From: JBKHHU01 sp046539045
Lineage (GTDB): Bacteria > Planctomycetota > Phycisphaerae > SM23-33
Direction: 5' to 3'
Assembly (NCBI GenBank): GCA_046539045.1
Contig: JBKHHU010000018.1
Span: forward strand, 1-27,435
Length of the DNA stretch: 27,435 bases
The translations under genes and the position numbers were made by a program. This document shows, piece by piece, positions 7,619 through 14,283 of the stretch. Position 1 is the stretch's first letter; every line of letters starts with the position of its first letter. Below the pieces are notes generated by a model. It ran no database searches. It saw nothing but the letters and a program-made list of their open reading frames with translations, and had not been told where the DNA came from.

Positions 7619-8384
7619 CGGATCCCCCGCCGGTCTGCTGCGACTCGGCAATGGACTCGATCAACCGCTCCACGAACGGGTTCATCTCGTCCTCGCCGGC
7701 CAGCCGCTCCATTGCCTCGGGCTTGGCCTGGATGCCGGATCCGTTGAACAGCTCGCGGAAGGCATTCTTGAGCGCCTTGATGTCCGATTCGCCGAATCCG
7801 CAGGCCCGCAGGTTGTGCGTGTTGACACCGCGAACGCGGAACGGGTAGCCCTGGATCATCGCAAACGGCGGAGCGTCGCGATCGACCCCGACATACCCGG
7901 CTGTGAAGGTGTACGCCCCGACATGCACGCCGGGCTCGATGCTGGTGAACCCGCTCATGCGGACGTACTCGTCGATGATCGCATCCTGGCCGATCTGCGA
8001 ACCGTTGGCCACGACGATATGATCGCCGATGGTCGCCTGCGGGCCGACGGTGGTCTCGATCATCAGCAGGTTGTTGCGCCCGATGCGGGTGGGCGTCTGC
8101 ATGCCGCTGTAGACCGTCACGTGTTCGCGAATGCTGTTGGCCTGCCCGATCAGGCAACTGCCCGGCTCGTCGGCCCCCTCGGGCGTGGCGCCGATGACCG
8201 CCATCGGGAACACGTGCGTCTGCTTGCCGATGGTGGTCTGGCCGATGATCGTAACGTTGGTTTCCACGATCACGCCGGATTCGAGGGTCACGTCCGGGCC
8301 GATATAGCAGAACGGGCCCACGCAGACGTCGTCGGCGAGAACGGCTGAGTCTTCAACAATAGCTTTCGGTGAAATCTTCGGCAT
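7611..8384 (-). CDS. LpxA-like acyltransferase homologue lacking the catalytic histidines
   Basis: The 257-aa protein has a full LpxA layout. Hexapeptide repeats run from the N-terminus to about residue 165, with IREHVTVYSG at 85-94 and NNLLMIETTVG at 104-114. The C-terminal helical domain has the LpxA-like GVNTHNLRACGFGESDIKAL. Aligning by eye to E. coli LpxA, H122 becomes T112, catalytic H125 becomes P115, D126 becomes Q116, H144 becomes D134 and H160 becomes E150. It should therefore be inactive as a classical LpxA, or use different chemistry. It starts 20 bp after lpxC-fabZ, with GGAG upstream, and overlaps the intact lpxA by 8 bp. It may form a hetero-oligomer with that paralogue, act as a regulator, or acylate another sugar. 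The family call is strong and the function is unknown. Confidence 0.85.
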   Translation of the reverse strand: MPKISPKAIVEDSAVLADDVCVGPFCYIGPDVTLESGVIVETNVTIIGQTTIGKQTHVFPMAVIGATPEGADEPGSCLIGQANSIREHVTVYSGMQTPTRIGRNNLLMIETTVGPQATIGDHIVVANGSQIGQDAIIDEYVRMSGFTSIEPGVHVGAYTFTAGYVGVDRDAPPFAMIQGYPFRVRGVNTHNLRACGFGESDIKALKNAFRELFNGSGIQAKPEAMERLAGEDEMNPFVERLIESIAESQQTGGGSDA

Positions 8385-8404
8385 GATAGCGCGTTACTCC
8401 GGGG

Positions 8405-9715
8405 TCAGACGGGCTCGGCGTCGACGAGCATGAACTTGATTTCCGCTTCGGCGGCGACTTCCTCGCCGACCTTCGCATGACAGCGGCAGTGCCCGGTTCG
8501 TGACCGGACGCGAATCGCCTCGGCGATCAGTACCAGTTGATCGCCCGGACGGGCAGGGCGCCGCATCTTCACGCGGTCCATACTCAACAGCATGGCGACC
8601 TTTCCGGTATGCTCAAGCCGCCGACTCAGCAGAATGCCCGACAGTTGGGCCAGCGCCTCCAGGATCAGCACGCCGGGCATGATCGGCAACCCCGGGTAGT
8701 GTCCCTGGAAAAATGGTTCGTTGATCGTCACGTTCTTCACGCCGATCGCTCGCTTGTCGCTTTCCAGTTCAACGAGGCGGTCGACCATCAGGAACGGGTA
8801 GCGGTGCGGCAGCAGACGCATGATCCGCCGGATGTCCATCACCGGCTCGCCGATCAGTGCCTTGCCCATTTCCTGGGCTTCGGCCTGCTCTGCCAGGCGG
8901 CGGACCAGCTGGTGGTTCAGATCGTGCCCGGAGCGGTTGGCGACGATGCGCCCGTAGATCGGCCGGCCCAGAAGCGCCAGATCGCCGATCACGTCGCAGA
9001 TCTTGTGCCGCACGTGCTCATCCGGGAAGCGAAGCTCGTTGTCCACCGGGCCGTCGGTGTCCATGATCAGCAGGCCGCTGGCGTCCTGGTGCGTGCCGAT
9101 GCCCTTGGCCAGCGCCTCCTCGGCCTCCGCCTTCAGCAGGAAGGTCCGGGCCGGGGCGATCTGCTCGAAATAGTCGTCCTTGCCCAGGCGGAAACTCTGC
9201 ACCTGCCTGCCGATGCTGGGCATGTCCGAGTAATCCAGCTCGTAGATGATCTCCAGGCAATCGCTCGGGCCCGGCAGGGATGCGATCGATCGATCGCCGT
9301 CGTTGATACTGACCGGTTCCTCGATAACGAAAGGCCGCCGCTCGGCCTCCTGCTCCTCGAAACCGGCCTCTTTGAGCTTCTCGGCGAACATCAGCGGCGA
9401 ACCGTCCGAGCTGGGCGTCTCCGAGGCGCTCATCTCGACAATCAGGTTGTCCACGCCCATCCCGACCACCGCGCTCATCACGTGCTCGATGGTCTCGACG
9501 CTCACCTCCCCGTCCAGCAGGCTCGTGCGCCGGGCCCGCTTGGCGAGGTTCTCGATGGAAATGGGGATCTGCACGGGACTCGGCTCGTCGGTGCGGACGA
9601 AGACCACTCCGCTGTCCGCCTCGGCCGGTTTGAACCGCATGCGGCAGGGATCGCCGGCAAACAGGCCTCGTCCCTGGATCCCGACTTCGCTCTTAATTGT
9701 CCTTTGACGACTCAA
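8405..9715 (-). CDS. lpxC-fabZ: Bifunctional LpxC deacetylase / FabZ 3-hydroxyacyl-ACP dehydratase fusion
   Basis: Residues 1 to about 285 are LpxC, the zinc deacetylase that commits UDP-3-acyl-GlcNAc to lipid A. Zinc ligands H78 (IEHVMSA), H237 and D241 (RHKICDVIGDL) are present, as is the later catalytic H264 (SGHDLN). Residues about 300-436 are FabZ, the dehydratase of fatty acid elongation, with LLPHRYPFLMVDR, catalytic H339 (FFQGHYPG) and E353 (LILEALAQ). LpxC and FabZ compete for the same hydroxyacyl pool, so fusion can fix their ratio. Such fusions are known from Bacteroidetes and Planctomycetes relatives. I place the start at TTG 9715, giving MSRQRTIKSEV, which matches the normal LpxC N-terminus. 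Another TTG lies at 9736. Either way the start lies inside the end of lpxD, so translation is probably coupled. Confidence 0.95.
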   Translation of the reverse strand: MSRQRTIKSEVGIQGRGLFAGDPCRMRFKPAEADSGVVFVRTDEPSPVQIPISIENLAKRARRTSLLDGEVSVETIEHVMSAVVGMGVDNLIVEMSASETPSSDGSPLMFAEKLKEAGFEEQEAERRPFVIEEPVSINDGDRSIASLPGPSDCLEIIYELDYSDMPSIGRQVQSFRLGKDDYFEQIAPARTFLLKAEAEEALAKGIGTHQDASGLLIMDTDGPVDNELRFPDEHVRHKICDVIGDLALLGRPIYGRIVANRSGHDLNHQLVRRLAEQAEAQEMGKALIGEPVMDIRRIMRLLPHRYPFLMVDRLVELESDKRAIGVKNVTINEPFFQGHYPGLPIMPGVLILEALAQLSGILLSRRLEHTGKVAMLLSMDRVKMRRPARPGDQLVLIAEAIRVRSRTGHCRCHAKVGEEVAAEAEIKFMLVDAEPV

Positions 9716-10730
9716 GGGCTTCCAGCCTCTCCTCAAGTTTACGAACGGTCTTGACCAGCGCCGGCAGTTTGGCCTGCGCCTTGCCCAATTTCATGAAATC
9801 GCGGAACGGAACCGCCGGCATGCCCGCGAGTTTCTCGCCCGGCTCGACGTCCCTGGCCAGGGCAGAGAGCCCCGCCAACGCCGACCCGTCGCCCATGCTG
9901 AGGTGGTCGCGAATTCCGCACGCCCCGCCCAGCATCACGCCGTTCCCGAGCTTGACGCTCCCCGCCACTCCGCACTGGCCGACCAGAATGCACGCCTTGC
10001 CGATGTCGACATTGTGTGCGATCTGGACCAGGTTGTCGATCTTTGTTCCCGCCCCGATCCGCGTTATCCCGAATTTCGCCCGGTCGATGCAAACGTTCGC
10101 GCCGATGTCCACGTGATCCTCTACCACCACCTTCCCCACGTGCGGGTAGCGATGGTGCACCCCGTCGGCATGATAGTACCCGAAACCGTCCCATCCCAGA
10201 ACGCTGCCCGGACCGATCCGCACGTGCGAGCCGATCTGCGTGCCCGCCTTGAGAACCACGTTCTCGCTCAGCAGGCACTCTTCACCAATACGGCAGCCGG
10301 CATTGACGCAGACCCCGGCCTGCAACATGCTGCCGCGGCCTATGGTTACATTCGCGCCGACGATCACGTTGGGCCCGATCCGCACCGCGTCGGCGATGTC
10401 GGCGGAGGGATCGATCCTCGCCGAGGCGTCGATGCCCTCGGCGGGCAGATCGCACGGCTCGCCGATCATCTCCAGGATCCCTGCCACGACCGGCTCGATC
10501 CGGTCGACGCGAATCACCGGCATGTCGGCCGAGACCTCGCCCACGTCCGGACCTACGATGGCCGCTCCGGCGCTGGAACTGTCCAACTGACGGGCGTATT
10601 TGGCGTTTGCGGCGAATGTCAGGTCGGTCGGACCCGCCTGCTCGATGGGCGCAATGCCGTCCACCTCGACCGAGGCGTCTCCTTCCAGACGCCCGCCGAC
10701 ATGCGCTGCAATCGAACCGACTGTGAACAT
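9693..10730 (-). CDS. lpxD: UDP-3-O-acylglucosamine N-acyltransferase LpxD
   Basis: LpxD adds the second hydroxyacyl chain, to the amine at position 2, after LpxC. The 345-aa protein has the N-terminal uridine-binding domain (residues 1-100, with DLTFAANAKYARQLDSS), a hexapeptide beta-helix (about 102-285) and a C-terminal coiled helix. The catalytic histidine is H239 in DNLVQIAHNVDIG, the same number as in E. coli. DGFGYYHADGVHHRYPHVGK at 181-200 is the usual LpxD loop. AAAGG lies upstream of the ATG. It is the first gene of the lipid A run, and a candidate promoter lies about 90 bp upstream. The last 23 bp or so overlap lpxC-fabZ. Confidence 0.96.
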   Translation of the reverse strand: MFTVGSIAAHVGGRLEGDASVEVDGIAPIEQAGPTDLTFAANAKYARQLDSSSAGAAIVGPDVGEVSADMPVIRVDRIEPVVAGILEMIGEPCDLPAEGIDASARIDPSADIADAVRIGPNVIVGANVTIGRGSMLQAGVCVNAGCRIGEECLLSENVVLKAGTQIGSHVRIGPGSVLGWDGFGYYHADGVHHRYPHVGKVVVEDHVDIGANVCIDRAKFGITRIGAGTKIDNLVQIAHNVDIGKACILVGQCGVAGSVKLGNGVMLGGACGIRDHLSMGDGSALAGLSALARDVEPGEKLAGMPAVPFRDFMKLGKAQAKLPALVKTVRKLEERLEALESSKDN

Positions 10731-10819
10731 GATGTACCTTTCAAGCCTCGAGCCGTTCCGGAGCGTCCGATGCCCCGTACCCGGAAATCCGTTTTCGTAC
10801 CCGGCTCATTGAGGTGCAC

Positions 10820-10848
10820 ATGATAGTCCCGCCCGCCGTGGAAGGCAA
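10820..10848 (-). promoter_or_regulatory. Candidate sigma-70-type promoter for the lpxD operon
   Basis: On the minus strand, TTGCCT (10848-10843) and TATCAT (10825-10820) are separated by 17 bp, about 90 bp upstream of the lpxD ATG. The -10 matches at 5 of 6 positions and the -35 at 4 of 6. The position fits, but the motif is short and could be chance. Confidence 0.35.
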
Positions 10849-10877
10849 GGCTTCCGGATCGGGAGAACAGAGGGAGG

Positions 10878-10919
10878 GATTGGGGATTTTTGATTGGCGA
10901 TTGCGGACTGCGGATTGGC
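10878..10919 (+). repeat. Six tandem 7-bp units (GAYTNNN)
   Basis: Six in-register heptamers: GATTGGG, GATTTTT, GATTGGC, GATTGCG, GACTGCG, GATTGGC. They occupy 10878-10919 with no gaps. They resemble the short tandemly repeated heptamers known from cyanobacteria in form, not in sequence. They lie in the intergenic region, upstream of both candidate promoters. Confidence 0.8.
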
Positions 10920-11071
10920 AGGACCTTCCGGGAGGGATGCGGTTGAGCCTGCGACGGGCGTCGCGGGGTGATGCAGTCCATTGGACGCGGATTCGACAAG
11001 ACAACGCCGTGGGCGCCGGGGGCATCAACCGGCAGATGGACGGCTACGGTATATTCCGTTTCATTGAGCGA

Positions 11072-11100
11072 GTGACAGACCTGCCTGGACGGGTTACAAT
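11072..11100 (+). promoter_or_regulatory. Candidate sigma-70-type promoter for the GH28 gene
   Basis: GTGACA (11072-11077) and TACAAT (11095-11100) are separated by exactly 17 bp, each matching consensus at 5 of 6 positions. Transcription would begin near 11107, giving a leader of about 70 nt that contains the 11137-11151 hairpin. Confidence 0.45.
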
Positions 11101-11176
11101 TGACGGGCGGCTCTTCACCTGAAGGCTTCGACCTGGCGGGAGGTTCTCCCGTTGATCCCAGCAGAAATGGAATTCC

Positions 11177-12580
11177 ATGTACGACGTAAGCAGCTACGGA
11201 GCCGTCGCCGACGGCAAAACGGTAAACACGCAGGCGATCCAGCAGGCCATCGACGAAGCGACCTCGGCAGGCGGTGGTGTGGTAACCCTGGGTCCGGGCA
11301 GGTGGGTCTGCGGTACGATCCACCTGAAGGACAACGTCACGCTGGACATCCAGCCGGGCGGAGTACTGCTGGGCTCCGGCGATATTGCCGACTACCCGGG
11401 CGTTGAGGACGAACGTCACGGGGACCGGCATGTGCATCATTTCATCGTCGCCCGTGATGCGGAAAACGTCACCATCCGCGGCGGGGGAACGATCGACGGC
11501 AATGGCCCGGCGTTCTGGAAGGAGCCCAAGGGTCCGCGGTCCTGGATCGGGGCCAGGAGCCCCCGCGTCAGTCCGATGCTGGACCTTGTCCGCTGCAGCG
11601 ACCTTCGGATCGAGAACGTGACGATCCGGAACTCTCCCGGCTGGACGCTGCACCCGCACATGTGCCGTCGGGTCTGGATTCGGGGCATTCGCCTGCTGAA
11701 TCCGCTGTTCGGCCCGAACACCGACGGGATCGACGTCAACGGCTGTCGCGACGTGTTCATCAGTGACAGTCATATTGAATGCGGCGACGACGCGATCGTG
11801 CTCAAGACCACGCACGATTCCCAGAGCCTCGAGCGGGTGACGGTGACCAACTGCATCCTTCGCACACACTGCGTGGGACTGAAACTCGGGGCCAACGAGA
11901 GCGTGCACGACATGCGGCAGATCACCTTTTCCAATTGCGTGGTCTACGCAAGCACGCGGGCGGTGGGCATCTACAACTGGCGCGGCTGCACGCAGGAAGA
12001 CATCGTCATCTCCAACATCGTTTGCGACACCGACTCCGGATTCATCCTGAATCGGCCGATCCATATCGACGCCCGGCACGCTGAGTTCGAGCCGGGAGTG
12101 ATCCGGAATGTGCAGATCAGCAACTTCGTTGCCCGCACGGACGGGCGGCTGTTGATGACCGCTGCCGACGGATACAAGGTGGAGAATGTCGTGCTGCGGG
12201 ATGTGCGTCTGAGCTATCCGGTCGTGGACGACCCTGCACCCACCGGACTCGGGGCCAGGAGCGCACAGTTCTCCAACCATTCGCCGGAAGCCCGCGCGGC
12301 TCGCGCTGCCGTGGTGGCCGACGGAATCGACAACCTGGTGATCGACAATCTCGCCATCGACTGGCCGGGCGGTGAGGCACCGGAAAGCTGGTCCGGACCA
12401 AAAAACGAGAACGGATCCGATCGGGAATACCCCGGCCGGAACGAAAACGCCGGCGACCCGCCGATGTCCGTCCTCTGGGCCCGCAACTGTCAGGGCGGGT
12501 ACGTCAACGCCCCGATGGCCGGACCGCTGAACGGGGCAACGCGGTACGACGTCGACGGCTGCGAACTAGACCTCAAATAA
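11177..12580 (+). CDS. GH28-like right-handed beta-helix glycosidase
   Basis: The 467-aa protein opens with YDVSSYGAVADGKTVNTQAI, the usual start of the pectate-lyase-like/GH28 beta-helix fold, and continues with parallel-helix repeats. GH28 enzymes hydrolyse galacturonide or rhamnogalacturonide links. The motif NTDG (181-184) and the DD pair in GDDAIVLK (203-210) supply the three GH28 Asp residues. The third motif, normally GHG, reads HCVGLKLG (231-238), so the His is displaced, and the later RIK motif is not evident. No signal peptide is visible, so it appears cytosolic and would act on imported oligosaccharides. ATG at 11177 has only a weak ribosome site. It stands alone between the lipid A operon and the toxin-antitoxin pair. 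Substrate cannot be assigned. Confidence 0.85.
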   Translation: MYDVSSYGAVADGKTVNTQAIQQAIDEATSAGGGVVTLGPGRWVCGTIHLKDNVTLDIQPGGVLLGSGDIADYPGVEDERHGDRHVHHFIVARDAENVTIRGGGTIDGNGPAFWKEPKGPRSWIGARSPRVSPMLDLVRCSDLRIENVTIRNSPGWTLHPHMCRRVWIRGIRLLNPLFGPNTDGIDVNGCRDVFISDSHIECGDDAIVLKTTHDSQSLERVTVTNCILRTHCVGLKLGANESVHDMRQITFSNCVVYASTRAVGIYNWRGCTQEDIVISNIVCDTDSGFILNRPIHIDARHAEFEPGVIRNVQISNFVARTDGRLLMTAADGYKVENVVLRDVRLSYPVVDDPAPTGLGARSAQFSNHSPEARAARAAVVADGIDNLVIDNLAIDWPGGEAPESWSGPKNENGSDREYPGRNENAGDPPMSVLWARNCQGGYVNAPMAGPLNGATRYDVDGCELDLK

Positions 12581-12675
12581 CCGATCGGCTGAAGGTGCCC
12601 GGCGACTGGGTGGCCAATGAAGCGCGAAACCCCTTCGATCTCCAGTACGCCCGGGCCGGACGGATAACTGAACGC

Positions 12676-12733
12676 GATGTACGATGTACCCCTTCGGGCA
12701 TTTGTCCGTGCGGTTCCTGAAAGCAGCATGTAC
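12676..12733 (+). promoter_or_regulatory. GATGTAC direct repeats upstream of mntA
   Basis: GATGTAC occurs twice in tandem at 12676-12682 and 12683-12689, and CATGTAC again at 12727-12733, overlapping a TACAAT (12731-12736) that could serve as a -10 box. The arrangement could be an operator for the toxin-antitoxin genes, but no protein is linked to it. Confidence 0.25.
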
Positions 12734-12774
12734 AATGAGCACGTGACTGATCCTGGAGTGAGGACAACTCTGCA

Positions 12775-13068
12775 ATGATGGCAGACATCCCATCTGAAGA
12801 GATCAAAACGTTCTGTCGGCAGCACCACATAAGGAAGCTGTCGCTGTTCGGGTCGGCCGTCCGCGATGACTTTACGTCGGACAGCGACGTGGACGTTCTC
12901 GTGGAATTTGAGCCGGGACGGACCCCGGGGCTCGGCTTCTTCACGATACAAGCCGAGCTTTCGGATCTGCTCGGCCGTCCCGTGGACTTAAACACGGCCG
13001 AGGATCTGAGTCCCTACTACCGGGAGGATGTTCTCAGGGAAGCAAAAGTTCTCTATGACGCGGCATGA
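12775..13068 (+). CDS. mntA: MntA-type minimal nucleotidyltransferase antitoxin
   Basis: The 97-aa protein is a minimal nucleotidyltransferase (MNT). In MntA-HepT systems it neutralises the HEPN toxin by transferring AMP to a tyrosine near the toxin active site. The signature GS-X10-D-X-D is exact: G26 S27, then D38-V-D40 (in SLFGSAVRDD and SDSDVDVLVEF). The C-terminal part (LSDLLGRPVDLNTAEDLSPY) is typical of the family. Its gene overlaps the HEPN gene by 14 bp, giving translational coupling. Two consecutive ATG codons (12775, 12778) make the exact start uncertain. The order here is antitoxin first. Confidence 0.9.
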   Translation: MMADIPSEEIKTFCRQHHIRKLSLFGSAVRDDFTSDSDVDVLVEFEPGRTPGLGFFTIQAELSDLLGRPVDLNTAEDLSPYYREDVLREAKVLYDAA

Positions 13069-13408
13069 TCCGACAATCCGTCTCCGTCACATGCTGGATC
13101 ATGCGCGCGAAGTGCGGGAGATGATCAAGGGCTGCTCGCGTTCCGAACTGGAATCCGATCGGAAGTTGAATCTCGCGCTAACGCGGCTGATGGAGATCAT
13201 AGGGGAAGCAGCAGTTCGGACTCCCGATAGCTTCCGCAAGAAACATCCTGAGATCCCGTGGAGCGAGATAGCAGCCCTACGCAACCGGCTCATTCACGGC
13301 TACGACCGGATCAACCTTGACGTGCTTTGGGCAATCATCCGAGACGACATTCCACCACTAACCGCCCAGTTGCAGCACATACTGGAATCGGAAATCCCAG
13401 AAGAGTGA
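13055..13408 (+). CDS. hepT: HepT-type HEPN-domain ribonuclease toxin
   Basis: The 117-aa, all-helical protein is a HepT/DUF86 HEPN RNase, the toxin partner of MntA. The catalytic RX4HXY motif is present and intact: R76, H81 and Y83 in RNRLIHGYDRI. Residues 38-62 (LNLALTRLMEIIGEAAVRTP) and the IPWSEIAALRN segment are typical of the family. Toxicity comes from RNA cleavage, and AMP added to the motif tyrosine by MntA blocks it. I start it at ATG 13055 (MTRHDPTIRL) because GGGA lies upstream and the family starts here. An in-frame upstream start at 13028 would be buried deeper in mntA. Roles in phage defence or plasmid stability are known for the family but not shown here. Confidence 0.9.
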   Translation: MTRHDPTIRLRHMLDHAREVREMIKGCSRSELESDRKLNLALTRLMEIIGEAAVRTPDSFRKKHPEIPWSEIAALRNRLIHGYDRINLDVLWAIIRDDIPPLTAQLQHILESEIPEE

Positions 13409-13485
13409 CTGTGCAGGCACAGTAGCCGGGCCACAACGGCGAAACCTGAGATACGTACCGTCTTGAAAGCACCGGCAACGGCTTC

Positions 13486-14283
13486 CTACTGCTTTTTCCC
13501 GGGCCGTCCTCCCGTGGCGGAGTTGATCTGCTCCTGTCGCATCTCCGGGAAGTCGATGAGCGACGCGTCGGGTCGGCAGATGTAGATTTCGTGTCCCGGC
13601 TGGGCGGTTACCGCCATACCGGCGCTGCGAAGCATCGCCAGCACGCAGGCGTGGCTCGGCGCCCACCAGTTGGTCGGGTCGTTCTCCATCCGCTTTTCGA
13701 TGAACGCCATCCGCGGCCAGGTCGGGTCGTTCATCTGCTCGCGATCGGCGAAGCTGAAGTCCTCCGGCGTGTCCGCGGTTTCCTCGTGCCCGACAGTGAA
13801 CGTCTGGAACACCATCATCTCCCCGACCAGTCCGGACACGATGTCCAGCGCCAGCAGCGGATAGCGGAGGTGGTACAGCACGCCCATGAAGATCACCACG
13901 TCGAACTGCTCAGCCAGGTCGATCAGGCGGTAGACCGGCATGCGACGAAACTCCACGCTTCCGGACAGGTCGAACTGCCCCGCCTCCCAGCGGGCTTGCT
14001 TCAGGTAACGGTCGTCATGGTCAATCCCCAGCACCTCCGCCCCGCGGCGGGCCAGCTGGATGGAATAGAACCCGGCATTGCAGCCGATATCCAGCACTTT
14101 CCGGCCGGTCAGGTCCTCGGGCAGGTGCGGGGCGATCTGCTCCCACTTGAAGCGCGGGAAGTCGCCCAGCCAGTGGTCCGGGGCGGTCTGCTCCCCACCG
14201 GGCAGGTGGATGTTGTGAAACCACGGGCCGAGCCGGTCAATCATGGTCTGAGTATCGGTTTCCGTGTGCGGCTGGGGACTCAT
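13486..14283 (-). CDS. SAM-dependent methyltransferase of a glycan cluster (Rta_06860/TIGR04290-like)
   Basis: The 265-aa protein carries a class I SAM-binding motif, VLDIGCNAGFYSIQLARRGA (63-82), and motif II near GIDHDDRYL (87-95). FMGVLYHLRYPLLALDIVS at 132-150 and DPTNWWAPSHACVLAMLRSA follow. The opening LGPWFHNIHLPGG and the DFPRFKWEQIAPHLP segment match, from memory, the family TIGRFAMs calls TIGR04290, which is found in proteobacterial glycosyltransferase clusters. The likely role is O-methylation of a sugar made by this operon. ATG at 14283 overlaps the stop of the upstream glycosyltransferase as ATGA, so much longer in-frame starts are wrong. It is the last gene of the nine-gene operon. 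Confidence 0.85.
   Translation of the reverse strand: MSPQPHTETDTQTMIDRLGPWFHNIHLPGGEQTAPDHWLGDFPRFKWEQIAPHLPEDLTGRKVLDIGCNAGFYSIQLARRGAEVLGIDHDDRYLKQARWEAGQFDLSGSVEFRRMPVYRLIDLAEQFDVVIFMGVLYHLRYPLLALDIVSGLVGEMMVFQTFTVGHEETADTPEDFSFADREQMNDPTWPRMAFIEKRMENDPTNWWAPSHACVLAMLRSAGMAVTAQPGHEIYICRPDASLIDFPEMRQEQINSATGGRPGKKQ

Larger units (their letters stand above)
10731..11176. other. Divergent intergenic region between lpxD and the GH28 gene
   Basis: The 446-bp gap holds candidate promoters for both flanking genes, a 42-bp heptamer repeat and a small hairpin (CGGGAG-GTT-CTCCCG, 11137-11151) just before the GH28 gene. Short open frames on both strands cross the repeat. They show no family features, so I see no gene here. 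Confidence 0.7.

Noticed and set aside
10814..11122. Small plus-strand open frame of about 100 codons upstream of the GH28 gene
   Set aside because: It runs through the tandem heptamers and the candidate promoters, lacks a ribosome site and resembles no family.
10619..12280. Minus-strand open frame crossing the GH28 gene, the intergenic repeat and the start of lpxD
   Set aside because: It covers two real genes on different strands and the heptamer array. No domain is recognisable.
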